From Microbacterium sp. LWH3-1.2 (lineage in GTDB: Bacteria; Actinomycetota; Actinomycetes; Actinomycetales; Microbacteriaceae): 64,000 nucleotides of DNA. The notes under the pieces were generated by a model that worked only from the letters and a program-made list of their open reading frames with translations, made no database searches and was not told the origin of the DNA. This document shows positions 7,150 to 16,863 of this stretch, piece after piece; within the stretch, counting starts at the first letter, position 1; every line of letters begins with the position of its first letter. The DNA lies in NCBI RefSeq assembly GCF_040675855.1, contig NZ_JBEGIK010000001.1, positions 1,798,001 to 1,862,000 of the forward strand. The letters run 5' to 3'. A program made the translations under genes and the position numbers.

Positions 7150-9284
7150 TGATGGAGCGGACAGGGACCGGCATCCTCCCCAGTTACCTGCGCGACGCAT
7201 GGTGGACGCCCGTATCCGACGCGGGCGCGACGGAGGTGCGCGACGCCTCGACCGGCGAGGTCGTGACGCTCGTCGGCACCGGGGGCATCGACCTGGTCGG
7301 CGCGATCGCCCACGCGCGCACCGTCGGGCAGGCGAGCCTCGGCGCTCTGACCTTCCACCAGCGCGCGCTGCTGCTGAAGGAGTTCGGCCTCGCCCTCACG
7401 GCGCGCAAGGAGGAGCTGTACGAGCTGTCGAAGCGCGCCGGCGCGACCACGCGCGACTCGCTGAGCGACGTCGACGGCGGGATCGGCGTGCTCTTCACCT
7501 ATTCGTCCAAGGGTCGGCGCGAGCTCCCGAACGCGCAGGTGTACCTCGACGGCCCCGTCGAGCCGCTGTCGAAGGACGGCACGTTCCTCGGGCGCCACGT
7601 GTACACGCGGCTGCCCGGTGTGGCGGTGCAGATCAACGCCTTCAACTTCCCCATGTGGGGCGCGCTCGAGAAGTTCGCCCCTGCGTTCCTCGCGGGGGTT
7701 CCGACGATCGTGAAGCCCGCGACGCCGACGGCGTACGTGGCCGAGGCATGGGTGCGGATGCTCGTCGAGACCGGACGCCTGCCCGCCGGCTCGCTGCAGC
7801 TGGTGAGCGGCGCCGTACCCGGGCTGTTCGACCACCTCGGGCTCGGCGACCTCGTGGGCTTCACCGGCAGCGCCTCGACCGCTTCCCGACTTCGCGAGCA
7901 GGCGGCGCCCGGCGTCAGGTTCACCAGCGAGACCGACTCGATCAACGCGTCCGTGCTCGGCCCCGACGCCGTGCCCGGCACCCCCGAATTCGACGCGTAC
8001 GTCAAGCAGCTCATGGTCGAGCTCACGACGAAGGCGGGGCAGAAGTGCACCGCGATCCGGCGCGCCATCGTGCCGGTCGACGCGGTCGAGCCGCTCATCG
8101 AGGCACTGCGGGCCAAGATCGACGAGCGGGTCGTGATCGGGGACCCGCATGCCGAGGGCGTCACGATGGGTCCGCTCGTCTCGCTCGCGCAGCGCGACGA
8201 GGTGCTGCGGGCCGTCGGCGAGCTCGAAGCCGCGGGAGGCCGGCTGCTCATCGGCACGACGGATGCCCCGGACGTCACCCGTGCCGACGGCTCGACCGGC
8301 CCCGCGCCCGACGGCGCGTTCGTCGGACCCATCGTCGTCGGGTTCGACGGCGACGCGGATGCCCTTCCCGACGCCGTCCACGACGTCGAGGCGTTCGGCC
8401 CGGTCGCGAGCGTGATCGCCTATCGGACGGTGGACGAAGCCGCCGACCTCGTCGGCCGCGGGGGCGGGTCGCTGGTGACGAGCGTGGCGACGTCCGACCC
8501 TGCGGTCGCCGCGACTCTGCTCGCCCGCACCGCCGCCTACAACGGGCGCCTGCTCTTCCTCGACCGCGACGACGCGCGCACCTCGACGGGCCACGGCGCC
8601 CCGGTCCCTCACCTGGTGCACGGCGGACCCGGCCGTGCGGGCGGCGGCGAGGAGCTCGGCGGCATCCGCGCTGTGCTGCACCACATGCAGCGCACCGGGG
8701 TGCAGGGCTCGCCCGCGATGCTCACCGCCTTGACCGGCGTGTGGCATCAGGGCGCGGCATCCCGTTCCGATCGTCACCCGTTCCGCAAGTCGCTCGCCGA
8801 ACTCGCGATCGGCGACCAGGTGGCGTCGCCGCTGCGCCCGGTGACGCTCGACGACATCGAGACGTTCGCGAACTTCACGGGCGACCTGTTCTACGCCCAC
8901 ATGGATGAGGCGGCCGCCGCCGCCAACCCGTTCTTCCCCGGTCGGGTCGCTCACGGCTACCTGCTGGTGTCGTGGGCGGCGGGCCTGTTCGTGGACCCCG
9001 AGCCGGGCCCCGTGCTCGCCAACTACGGCCTCGAGAACCTGCGGTTCATGACGCCGGTGTCGCCCGGAGACGAGATCCGCGTGGTGCTCACGGCGAAGCA
9101 GATCACTCCGCGCGAGAACGACGCATACGGCGAGGTGCGGTGGGACGCCGTCATCCTCAACCAGCGCGAGGAGACCGTCGCGACCTACGACGTGCTCACG
9201 CTGGTCGCCAAGACGTCTGCCGACACGGATGCCGCCACCGCCGCGGCATCCGTCTCTCCCGAGTCCGCTGGAGCGCGCGCATGA
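7149..9284 (+). CDS. paaZ: Bifunctional ring-opening enzyme: oxepin-CoA hydrolase / 3-oxo-5,6-dehydrosuberyl-CoA semialdehyde dehydrogenase
   Basis: A 711-residue fusion of full PaaZ length. Residues about 20-510 are an aldehyde dehydrogenase with nucleophile Cys300 in GQKCTAIRR. Residues about 540-710 are an R-specific enoyl-CoA hydratase (MaoC hotdog) with the catalytic pair in FTGDLFYAHMDE and FPGRVAHGYLL. The hydratase opens the oxepin ring and the dehydrogenase oxidises the reactive aldehyde, which avoids a toxic intermediate. Three adjacent start codons (GTG 7146, ATG 7149, ATG 7152) are possible; 7149 overlaps the paaH stop. The 3' end carries a GGATGCC/GGCATCC inverted pair in frame (TDAATAAASV), just before paaI. 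Confidence 0.95.
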   Translation: MMERTGTGILPSYLRDAWWTPVSDAGATEVRDASTGEVVTLVGTGGIDLVGAIAHARTVGQASLGALTFHQRALLLKEFGLALTARKEELYELSKRAGATTRDSLSDVDGGIGVLFTYSSKGRRELPNAQVYLDGPVEPLSKDGTFLGRHVYTRLPGVAVQINAFNFPMWGALEKFAPAFLAGVPTIVKPATPTAYVAEAWVRMLVETGRLPAGSLQLVSGAVPGLFDHLGLGDLVGFTGSASTASRLREQAAPGVRFTSETDSINASVLGPDAVPGTPEFDAYVKQLMVELTTKAGQKCTAIRRAIVPVDAVEPLIEALRAKIDERVVIGDPHAEGVTMGPLVSLAQRDEVLRAVGELEAAGGRLLIGTTDAPDVTRADGSTGPAPDGAFVGPIVVGFDGDADALPDAVHDVEAFGPVASVIAYRTVDEAADLVGRGGGSLVTSVATSDPAVAATLLARTAAYNGRLLFLDRDDARTSTGHGAPVPHLVHGGPGRAGGGEELGGIRAVLHHMQRTGVQGSPAMLTALTGVWHQGAASRSDRHPFRKSLAELAIGDQVASPLRPVTLDDIETFANFTGDLFYAHMDEAAAAANPFFPGRVAHGYLLVSWAAGLFVDPEPGPVLANYGLENLRFMTPVSPGDEIRVVLTAKQITPRENDAYGEVRWDAVILNQREETVATYDVLTLVAKTSADTDAATAAASVSPESAGARA
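9225..9253. other. GGATGC inverted pair inside the paaZ 3' end
   Basis: ACGGATGCCGC and GCGGCATCCGT form a hairpin within coding sequence, translated as a low-complexity Ala-rich tail, 28 bases before the paaI start. It resembles the terminators of this genome but lies inside a gene. Confidence 0.5.
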
Positions 9285-9706
9285 GCGACCCCGCAGCGCA
9301 CTTCGTCGGGCAGCGCCGCATGCTGCGGCGCGACCACGCTTCGGCCGCGCTCGGCATGGTCGTCGAGCGCGACGAACCGGGCGAGGCCATCGTGTCGATG
9401 CGGGTGCGCGACGACATGACGAACGGTTTCGCGATCACGCACGGCGGGATGGTGTTCGCGCTCGCCGACACCGCGTTCGCAATGGCCTGCAACGAGGACG
9501 ACGACGTCACGGTGGCTGCCGGCGCCGACATCACGTTCCTCAAGGCCACCCATGCGGGCCAGACGCTCACCGCGCACGCGCGGCGCCGCATCCTCTCGGG
9601 CCGCAACGGGCTGTACGACGTCACGGTCACCGACGAGACCGGCGACGTGGTCGCCGAGCTCCGCGGCCGGTCGCTGACGACGCGGCGCACTCACCCCACC
9701 GACTGA
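9281..9706 (+). CDS. paaI: Hydroxyphenylacetyl-CoA thioesterase
   Basis: A 141-residue hotdog-fold thioesterase. The motif NGFAITHGGMVFALADTAFA (about residues 48-67) carries the active-site Asn, the HGG loop and the Asp. PaaI enzymes rescue CoA from dead-end hydroxyphenylacetyl-CoA products. It overlaps paaZ by ATGA and ends the first paa operon. A family-typical C-terminal strand YDVTVTDETGDVVAELRGRS closes the fold. Confidence 0.92.
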   Translation: MSDPAAHFVGQRRMLRRDHASAALGMVVERDEPGEAIVSMRVRDDMTNGFAITHGGMVFALADTAFAMACNEDDDVTVAAGADITFLKATHAGQTLTAHARRRILSGRNGLYDVTVTDETGDVVAELRGRSLTTRRTHPTD

Positions 9707-9724
9707 CTTCCACAGCCGGTCGCC

Positions 9725-9801
9725 GAAACACGGGTCGGTGGCGCGACGCCCCGGGGCGCGGCATTCGTTCCCGGTGTGTCGACGTGACCAACCCGTGTTT
9801 C
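9725..9801. repeat. 77-nt inverted-repeat element with 11-bp arms
   Basis: GAAACACGGGT at the left and ACCCGTGTTTC at the right are perfectly complementary and enclose 55 bases. It lies between paaI and the paaA promoter. Its overall size matches other elements at 16790, 47466 and 47658, although the arm sequences differ. Confidence 0.7.
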
Positions 9802-9831
9802 CGCACGGTGGAGAAGTCCGTTGTAGACTTT

Positions 9832-9849
9832 ACTGAACGAACGGTCTGT
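9832..9849. promoter_or_regulatory. Putative PaaR operator 2, upstream of paaA
   Basis: ACTGAACGAACGGTCTGT, within the longer near-palindrome TTACTGAACGAACGGTCTGTAA (9830-9851), lies immediately upstream of the paaA ribosome site (AAGGAG). It shares its left half with the site in the paaR-paaF gap. Confidence 0.65.
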
Positions 9850-9865
9850 AAATAAGGAGTCGATG

Positions 9866-10893
<1,028 letters not shown>

Positions 10894-10897
<4 letters not shown>

Positions 10898-11199
10898 CCA
10901 CTCCAGGTGCGTCGCCGCGCGAGTCGTGGCCGCTGTGGGAGGTGTTCGTCCGCGCGAACCGCGGCCTCAGCCATGTGCACGCGGGGTCGCTGCACGCGCC
11001 AGATGCGGAGCTCGCGCTGCGCAACGCCCGCGATCTCTACACACGCCGGGGGGAGGGCACGTCGATCTGGGTCGTGCCCGCCGACGCCATCACGACGAGC
11101 GATCCCGATTCGAAGGGGGCGTTCTTCGAGAGCCCCGCGGGCAAGAACTATCGCCACGCCACGTACTACACGGCGTCCGAGGGGGTGCCGCACCTGTGA
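10894..11199 (+). CDS. paaB: Phenylacetyl-CoA epoxidase structural subunit PaaB
   Basis: A 101-residue small subunit with the conserved core [25 protein letters not shown] and the later [10 protein letters not shown] strand. PaaB bridges the PaaA-PaaC pairs of the epoxidase complex. It is the expected size for the family and overlaps both neighbours (ATGA with paaA, GTGA with paaC), so the three subunits are translated in series. Confidence 0.95.
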
Positions 11200-12020
11200 T
11201 CGAGGAGCTTCCGCATGGCGACGTGACCGTCGAGCACGTCGAGCTGTCGGCCGAGCTGGCCGGCGCCGAGGGCCACGCCGCGACGGCGGACGTCGCGGAG
11301 TACGCGCGGTGGCTCGGCGACGATGCGCTCATCCTGTCGCAACAGCTCGGCGCGTGGATCGCACGGGCTCCCGAACTCGAGGAGGATGTCGCGCTCGCCA
11401 ACATCGCGCTCGACCTTCTCGGTCACGCGCGTTCGCTCCTGCGGTACGCCGGCACCTACGACGATCGCACCGAGGACGACCTCGCCTACTGGCGCGACGA
11501 GCCGGAGTTCCGGTGCGCGTGGCTCTTCCAGCAGCCCAACGGGGACTTCGCGCAGACGATCGCGCGTCAGCTCGCAGCATCCGTCTACCTCTTCGAGCTG
11601 TACACAGCCCTGCAGCGATCGTCCGACGAGACCCTCGCCGCGATCGCCGCGAAGGCGGTCAAAGAGGTCGAGTACCACCGTGACCACGCCGTGCAGTGGA
11701 CGCTGCGCCTCGCGGGCGGCACCGACGAGTCCCGCCGGCGCATGCTCCGCGCGATCGGCGATGTGTGGCCGTACGTGGGCGAGCTGTTCCGCGACGAGCC
11801 GCTGACCCAGCGTCTCGACGGCATCGCCGTGCCGCCCTCGACACTTCAAGGGCCGTTCGACACCGTGATCGCGGCGGTCTTCGCCGAGGCCGAGCTCGAG
11901 GTGCCCGCCATCCCGATGTCGGCGGCCGGCGGGCGGCGCGGGTCGCACTTCCCGACGCTGGGCTCCCTGCTCGCCGAGATGCAAGTGCTGGCCAGGCAGC
12001 ACCCGGGGGCGACATGGTGA
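11196..12020 (+). CDS. paaC: Phenylacetyl-CoA epoxidase inactive-partner subunit PaaC
   Basis: A 274-residue ferritin-like subunit that pairs with PaaA. It shows the conserved ARWLGDDALILSQQLGAWI helix near the N-terminus, LANIALDLLGHARSLL, and EVEYHRDHAVQWTLRLAGG in the second half. In the studied enzymes this subunit supports PaaA but does not itself carry out the oxygenation. Translation starts at the GTG (11196) that overlaps the paaB stop. The end overlaps paaD. Confidence 0.94.
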   Translation: MIEELPHGDVTVEHVELSAELAGAEGHAATADVAEYARWLGDDALILSQQLGAWIARAPELEEDVALANIALDLLGHARSLLRYAGTYDDRTEDDLAYWRDEPEFRCAWLFQQPNGDFAQTIARQLAASVYLFELYTALQRSSDETLAAIAAKAVKEVEYHRDHAVQWTLRLAGGTDESRRRMLRAIGDVWPYVGELFRDEPLTQRLDGIAVPPSTLQGPFDTVIAAVFAEAELEVPAIPMSAAGGRRGSHFPTLGSLLAEMQVLARQHPGATW

Positions 12021-12508
12021 CGGGTACGGCGACGGCCGCGCGCGCGTGGGAGGTCGCGGCATCCGTCCTCGATCCCGAGGTTCCCGTCCTCACGATCGAG
12101 GATCTCGGCGTGCTGCGCGACGTCGCCGTCGACGAGGGACGCGTGACCGTCACGATCACGCCGACGTATTCGGGCTGCCCGGCGATCGACGCGATCGGCG
12201 ACGACGTCGTGCTCGCGCTCACGTCGGCCGGCTTCGACGACGTCGACGTGCGACTCGCGCTCGCCCCCGCGTGGACCACGGACTGGATGACGGATGCCGG
12301 CAAGCGCAAGCTCCTCGAGTACGGCATCGCCCCGCCCACCGGACGTGCGGCGGAGAGCGGGCCGATCCGCCTTCAGCTGTCGGTGCGGTGCCCGCGCTGC
12401 GGTTCGCTCGACACGCGCGAGCTCGCGCGGTTCGGTTCGACGTCGTGCAAGGCGCTGTACGAGTGCCGCGCGTGCCTCGAGCCCTTCGACCACTTCAAGG
12501 TGCACTGA
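12014..12508 (+). CDS. paaD: Phenylacetate pathway maturation protein PaaD (DUF59/MIP18 type)
   Basis: A 164-residue protein with an N-terminal DUF59 domain (LDPEVPVLTIEDLGVLRDV and TPTYSGCPAIDAI, the latter holding the conserved Cys). Its C-terminus is a zinc-ribbon-like tail with two CxxC pairs, CPRCGS and CRAC. MIP18-type proteins help load iron-sulphur clusters, and PaaD is thought to mature the epoxidase system, probably the ferredoxin part of PaaE. The start is the ATG at 12014, or the GTG at 12017 overlapping the paaC stop. Confidence 0.93.
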   Translation: MVTGTATAARAWEVAASVLDPEVPVLTIEDLGVLRDVAVDEGRVTVTITPTYSGCPAIDAIGDDVVLALTSAGFDDVDVRLALAPAWTTDWMTDAGKRKLLEYGIAPPTGRAAESGPIRLQLSVRCPRCGSLDTRELARFGSTSCKALYECRACLEPFDHFKVH

Positions 12509-13704
12509 TGCGGCCCGGCGAGGTGGCGGCGAGCGAGAACGAACGCATCGCCGAGACGCTGCTGACGACCGCCGTCGGCGGTCCGCGCGGCGCCAAGCAC
12601 CGCGCGCGCTTCCACACGTTGCGGGTCGCCGCGGTGCGCCCGTTGACGGACGCCTCGGTGGAGGTGACGTTCGCGATCCCCGAGCAGGCACGCGACGAGT
12701 TCGACTACCTCGCAGGGCAGCATGTCGCCCTGCGAAAGGTGGTCGACGGGCACGAGGTACGCCGCTCGTATTCGCTGTGCCGCGCGGAGGACTCCGGCGG
12801 CGGGGGCGACGGGCCGCGCACGATCAGCGTCGCGATCAAGCGCGATCTCGGCGGTCGGTTCTCGACCTGGGCGCAGACCGAGCTGAAGGTGGGTGACGAG
12901 ATCGACGTGATGAGCCCGCAGGGCACCTTCACCTCGAAACTCGCCGACCTCGACGACACGCACGTGGCGGGGATCGCCGCGGGATCCGGCATCACGCCGC
13001 TCATGGCGCTCGCCGCGACCGTGCTCGCCCGGTCGCGCACGTCGCGGTTCACCCTCGTCTACACGAACCGGTCGAGCCTCGACGTGATGTTCCTCGACGA
13101 GCTCTCCGACCTCAAGGACCGCTATCCGACCCGGCTCGCGCTGCACCACGTGCTCTCGCGCGAGCAGCGCACGGCGCCACTGCTCTCGGGCCGCATCGAC
13201 GAGCCTCGGCTGCGGCGGATCCTCGATGAGCTGGTGCTCCCCGACACGGTCGACGAGTGGTTCCTGTGCGGGCCGTTCGGACTCGTGCAGCTCTGCCGCG
13301 ACACCCTCGCCGACATCGGCGTCGCCCCCGCGCACGTGCGGTACGAGCTGTTCACGACGGGGGAGGGGGATCGCGCCGAGCCGTCGGCGGGGCGCCCGGT
13401 GGTCGTCGCGAAGGACGAGCCGGTGCGGCGCATCGAGTTCACGCTCGACGGGCAGTCGCAGGCGGTCGACAGCCCGGTCGCCGCGCACGAGTCGATCCTC
13501 AACGCCGCGTTGCGAGTACGACCCGACGTGCCGTTCGCCTGCGCCGGGGGCGTGTGCGGCACGTGCCGTGCCCGCCTGGTGCAGGGATCGGTCACGATGA
13601 CGGAGAACTACGCGCTCGAGCCCGATGAACTCGAGCGCGGGTATGTGCTCACGTGCCAGTCGCACCCCACGACCGATACCGTCGTCGTCGACTACGACGT
13701 CTAG
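12508..13704 (+). CDS. paaE: Phenylacetyl-CoA epoxidase reductase subunit
   Basis: A 398-residue reductase that passes electrons from NADPH through FAD and a plant-type [2Fe-2S] cluster to PaaA. FAD binding is indicated by RRSYSLCR (about residues 85-92), nucleotide binding by GIAAGSGITPLMA (about 155) and CGPFG (about 253). The C-terminal ferredoxin carries CAGGVCGTC with a distal Cys in LTCQSHP. An N-terminal extension of about 35 residues precedes the family core. The start overlaps the paaD stop as TGATG. Confidence 0.94.
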   Translation: MRPGEVAASENERIAETLLTTAVGGPRGAKHRARFHTLRVAAVRPLTDASVEVTFAIPEQARDEFDYLAGQHVALRKVVDGHEVRRSYSLCRAEDSGGGGDGPRTISVAIKRDLGGRFSTWAQTELKVGDEIDVMSPQGTFTSKLADLDDTHVAGIAAGSGITPLMALAATVLARSRTSRFTLVYTNRSSLDVMFLDELSDLKDRYPTRLALHHVLSREQRTAPLLSGRIDEPRLRRILDELVLPDTVDEWFLCGPFGLVQLCRDTLADIGVAPAHVRYELFTTGEGDRAEPSAGRPVVVAKDEPVRRIEFTLDGQSQAVDSPVAAHESILNAALRVRPDVPFACAGGVCGTCRARLVQGSVTMTENYALEPDELERGYVLTCQSHPTTDTVVVDYDV

Positions 13705-13714
13705 GGAGGAACGA

Positions 13715-14476
13715 ATGATCGAACTGTCCATCACCGGCGACGTCGCCGAAGTCGTCCTCAACGCGCCGGAGAAGCTCAACGCGCTGTCGCTGCGCGAGCT
13801 GGGGGAGATGGATGCCGCGTACCGCAGCGCCGAGGAGTCCGGCGTGCGTGCGCTCGTGCTGCGCGCCGAGGGGCGGGCGTTCTGCGCCGGCCGCGACATC
13901 GCGGGCGTGGACCCGGTGACCGACGACGTGCCCGAGTACCTCGCCGGCGTCGAGACGTTGATGAGGCGGATCGCCGCGTTCCCCGCGCCCACCTTCGCGG
14001 CCGTGCACGGTGCGTGCCTCGGCGTCGGACTCGGACTCGCGATCGCCACCGATGTCGTCTACGTCGCGGACGACGCCAAGGTCGGCTCGCCGTTCGCCAG
14101 CCTCGGAGCGATGCTGGACTCGGGCGGTCACGCCCTCCTCTACGAGCGGCTCGGTGCGCACCGAGCGCTCGACCTCATCTACACCGGCGCGATGATGTCG
14201 GGCGCCGAGGCGGTGGCGGCGGGGCTGTTCAGCCGAGCGATGCCCGTCGAGGAGGTGTTCGACTTCACCCTGCAACGGGCGACGCTCGCGGCGTCGGGAC
14301 CGACGGCCGCGTTCGTCGCCTCGAAGCGCCTGATCGCGCGCCTGCGTGGCGAGCGGCTGTGGGACGCCGTCGCCGAGGAGGCCCGCGGCCAGGAGGCGCT
14401 GCGCAGCACAGCCGACTACCGCGAGGGCTTCGCCGCCTTCCAGCAGAAGCGCAAGCCCGACTTCACCGGCGAGTGA
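13715..14476 (+). CDS. paaG: Enoyl-CoA hydratase/isomerase, ring-1,2-epoxyphenylacetyl-CoA isomerase type
   Basis: A 253-residue crotonase-fold protein, last gene of the paaABCDE run and 10 bases after paaE, with AGGGAGGA as ribosome site. GRAFCAGRDIAGV (about residues 50-62) and HGACLGVGLGLAIATD (about 97-112) form the CoA and oxyanion sites. LDSGGHALLYERLG resembles the PaaG region that carries the catalytic Asp. PaaG isomerises the epoxide to oxepin-CoA. Position and sequence fit this role, but crotonase paralogues are easily confused. Confidence 0.85.
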   Translation: MIELSITGDVAEVVLNAPEKLNALSLRELGEMDAAYRSAEESGVRALVLRAEGRAFCAGRDIAGVDPVTDDVPEYLAGVETLMRRIAAFPAPTFAAVHGACLGVGLGLAIATDVVYVADDAKVGSPFASLGAMLDSGGHALLYERLGAHRALDLIYTGAMMSGAEAVAAGLFSRAMPVEEVFDFTLQRATLAASGPTAAFVASKRLIARLRGERLWDAVAEEARGQEALRSTADYREGFAAFQQKRKPDFTGE

Positions 14477-14512
14477 CGGCGTGTGCTCGCCTCCTGCCGC
14501 CCCCTCCTGGCG

Positions 14513-14655
14513 TTTGGCGACTCGCCAGAATTCGCGGGCCGCGGCCGGCGTTTCGGCGACTCGCCAGAATTCGACCACTGCCGTCGCGTCACCGCATCAG
14601 GGCGACTCGCCAAGATCACACCCTGTGACCGACGTGTTTTGGCGAGTCGCCAAAA
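14513..14655. repeat. Cluster of four palindromic TGGCGA[C/G]TCGCCA units
   Basis: Units lie at 14513-14534, 14551-14572, 14601-14613 and 14637-14655. The first two share GGCGACTCGCCAGAATTCG; the last, TTTTGGCGAGTCGCCAAAA, is symmetric about one base. Units three and four form a 51-nt inverted repeat. The cluster occupies the whole space between convergent paaG and the ThDP enzyme gene. Confidence 0.9.
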
Positions 14656-14658
14656 CCG

Positions 14659-16323
14659 TCAGGAGTTCACGCGGATGATCTCGCGCTGGTACGGCGCGAT
14701 CACCGATCCCGAGATGCGACAGTCGAGCACGAGGAATCGACGGGATGCTGCGGGCTCGGCCGTCCACGTTGCGAGCCGGTCGAGGTCGGCCAGGGTGCGC
14801 ACGACGACGCCCTCGGCTCCGACGCCGGCCGCGAGAGCGGCGAAGTCGACCTCGGGGATGAGCATGGGCTCCTCCGCGAGCCCCTTGAGGCCGTAGAGGT
14901 TGATCTCAGCACCGTACGCCGCGTCGTTCCACACCACCGCGACGCCCCGGCCGCCGGCGACGCGGACGGCGGTCTCGAGGTCGGCGAGCGCCATGAGCCC
15001 ACCGCCGTCGCCCGTCGTCAGCACGACCGTCGCCGAGGGCTTCGCGAGAGCGGCGCCGGGCACCGACGGCCAGCCGAGCCCGATGGACTGGAACGCCGTG
15101 CCGACCATCATCATGCGGTCGGGGCATCCGACGGGCCAGTACATGTTCGCCCAGCCGATGAAGTGGCCGCCGTCCGAGACGACGACGCGGTCCTCCGGCA
15201 GGAGTTCGCCGACGCGTGCCGCGACCGCGCGAGGGTCGAGCCGACCATCGGGGGCGATGTCGTCGCCGGGCTCGTATGCCCGCAGCGGCATGAGGTCGAC
15301 GGATTCCCGCCAGCCGCTGGACCGGCCGGCCCGGGCGGCCAGCCCGTCGGCGACTGCGCGGGCCACCACGGCGGCGTCGCCGCGCACGTAGCCGCCCACG
15401 TGGGGATGGGTCGCGGCGGGCGCGACGTCGACCTGGAACACCCGGGTGCCGGGCGCGAAAAGGTCCCCGAACCGCATCGTGAACTGATTCAGCGACGCTC
15501 CGAACACGACGGCGACATCCGCCTCGCGCACGAGCTCCATCGCCCCTTCGGCGCCGAAGCCGCCGGTCACGCCCAGGTCGAACTCGCCGCGGGGGAAGAT
15601 GCCACGGCCGAGGGCGGTGGACGCCGTGACGGCGCCGACCGCATCGGCCACGTCACCGAGGGCCTCGCGGGCACCCGAGACCCAGGCTCCGCGGCCGGCG
15701 AGCAGGAACGGCCGCTCCGCCGAGGCGAGCGCCTCGACGAGGCCCTCGACCGCGCCTTCGGCGAACGCTCCGGCGGGCACGAGGGGCGCGGGCAGGCGCG
15801 GCTCCGGGGGCTCGGAGACGGCGCCTGCGTCGCGCGCGGCGACGTCGTAGGGGATCGCGAGCACCGTCGGCACCCGGTAGGTGAGGGCGTGCTCGATGGC
15901 GATGATCGTCGTGGCCGCGGCATCCGCTCGCCCGACCGTATAGGTGCGCGCGCCGACAGCAGATGCGAGGGCGATCTGGTCGACGTCCCACGGGCGCGGC
16001 CCGGAGGTCGGCTCGTCGCCTACGACGAGCACGAGGGGCGCGTGAGCCTGCACCGCCTCGGCGAGGGCGGTGAGCGTGTTGGTGAAGCCGGCGCCGTACG
16101 TGGCGGTCGCAGCGGCCAGACGCCCGGAGGCGCGGTGGTACGCGTCGGCCGCGACGACCCCGCCGGCCTCGTGGCGGACGGCGGTGAAGTGCACATCGGT
16201 GGAGCGCTCGAGCGCGTCGAGGAAGTACGCGTTGCCGTTGCCCATCACGCCGAAGACGTGGTCGATGTGGCGGGCGAGAGTGAGGGCGACGTGCGCCGAG
16301 ACGGCGCTCATGGCGGGAGACAT
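14659..16323 (-). CDS. Thiamine-diphosphate-dependent decarboxylase/synthase family protein
   Basis: A 554-residue ThDP enzyme with the usual three domains. The cofactor-activating Glu lies in VRHEAGGVVAADAYHRASG (about residues 46-64), and the metal/ThDP motif begins GDGGGLMALADLETA near residue 437 and ends in VVWNDAAYG. The central domain has the LAGRGAW Rossmann-like start. Overall length fits the acetolactate synthase, benzoylformate decarboxylase and related groups; no FAD-contact motif stands out. ATG 16323 follows an AAAGG site. Its place inside aromatic genes suggests a 2-oxo acid such as benzoylformate or phenylpyruvate, but this is inference. Confidence 0.8.
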   Translation of the reverse strand: MSPAMSAVSAHVALTLARHIDHVFGVMGNGNAYFLDALERSTDVHFTAVRHEAGGVVAADAYHRASGRLAAATATYGAGFTNTLTALAEAVQAHAPLVLVVGDEPTSGPRPWDVDQIALASAVGARTYTVGRADAAATTIIAIEHALTYRVPTVLAIPYDVAARDAGAVSEPPEPRLPAPLVPAGAFAEGAVEGLVEALASAERPFLLAGRGAWVSGAREALGDVADAVGAVTASTALGRGIFPRGEFDLGVTGGFGAEGAMELVREADVAVVFGASLNQFTMRFGDLFAPGTRVFQVDVAPAATHPHVGGYVRGDAAVVARAVADGLAARAGRSSGWRESVDLMPLRAYEPGDDIAPDGRLDPRAVAARVGELLPEDRVVVSDGGHFIGWANMYWPVGCPDRMMMVGTAFQSIGLGWPSVPGAALAKPSATVVLTTGDGGGLMALADLETAVRVAGGRGVAVVWNDAAYGAEINLYGLKGLAEEPMLIPEVDFAALAAGVGAEGVVVRTLADLDRLATWTAEPAASRRFLVLDCRISGSVIAPYQREIIRVNS

Positions 16324-16461
16324 GGCGATGCCTTTCGAGACGGGACGGATCAAGAGCCGTATGTGTCTCGCGCGTGCGCGCTGCGTGCCCATTTTTCGAG
16401 CACCGGCGGGCGACGGTGCCCCCGGACGTGACGAGTATAGGTCTTCGGGCAGGATGGAGTC

Positions 16462-16770
16462 ATGAAGACGACTCAGCTCCGCCGGTACACGCTCGTCGCA
16501 GGGGAGTACGACGCCTTCGTCGCGTGGTGGAACGAGTGGATGCCGCGGGTGCGGCCCGCTGCCGGCTTCACGATCGAGTTCGCGTACGGCCTTCCCGAGA
16601 CCAGCGAGTTCGTCTGGGCGGTGAGCGCCGAGGGCGACGAAGGGGCCTTCCTGGCCCTCGAGAGGGAGTACCTCGCGTCCGACGCCCGCGCCGAGGCGTT
16701 CGCGGGCGTGCCCCAGCGCATCGCCGAGTACAACATCCGCCTCGTGACCGAGTACCCCACGACGGCCTGA
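16462..16770 (+). CDS. NIPSNAP-like small protein
   Basis: A 102-residue protein with the ferredoxin-like pattern of NIPSNAP/dimeric alpha-beta barrel proteins: an opening strand (LRRYTLVAGEYDAFVAWWNE), a helix, then FTIEFAYGLPETSEFVWAV and a terminal VTEYP strand. A GGATGGAG ribosome site precedes the ATG. It is divergent from the ThDP enzyme gene. Family members are poorly characterised and some act in catabolic operons. No function can be assigned with confidence. Confidence 0.6.
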   Translation: MKTTQLRRYTLVAGEYDAFVAWWNEWMPRVRPAAGFTIEFAYGLPETSEFVWAVSAEGDEGAFLALEREYLASDARAEAFAGVPQRIAEYNIRLVTEYPTTA

Positions 16771-16789
16771 TCCCGTCGCCCCACCGGCG

Positions 16790-16863
16790 GAACTCCACGG
16801 AATCCGCCGCCCGCGGGCGTGCAACCACCCCGGCCAGCTCCCCGCGATGGGTTCGTGGAGTTC
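16790..16863. repeat. 74-nt inverted-repeat element with GAACTCCACG arms
   Basis: GAACTCCACG (16790-16799) and CGTGGAGTTC (16854-16863) are perfect complements, with further partial pairing outside (GCGG and CTGCGG) and inside. It lies between the convergent NIPSNAP-like and IclR genes and may act as a bidirectional terminator or belong to the variable-arm element family. Confidence 0.65.
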
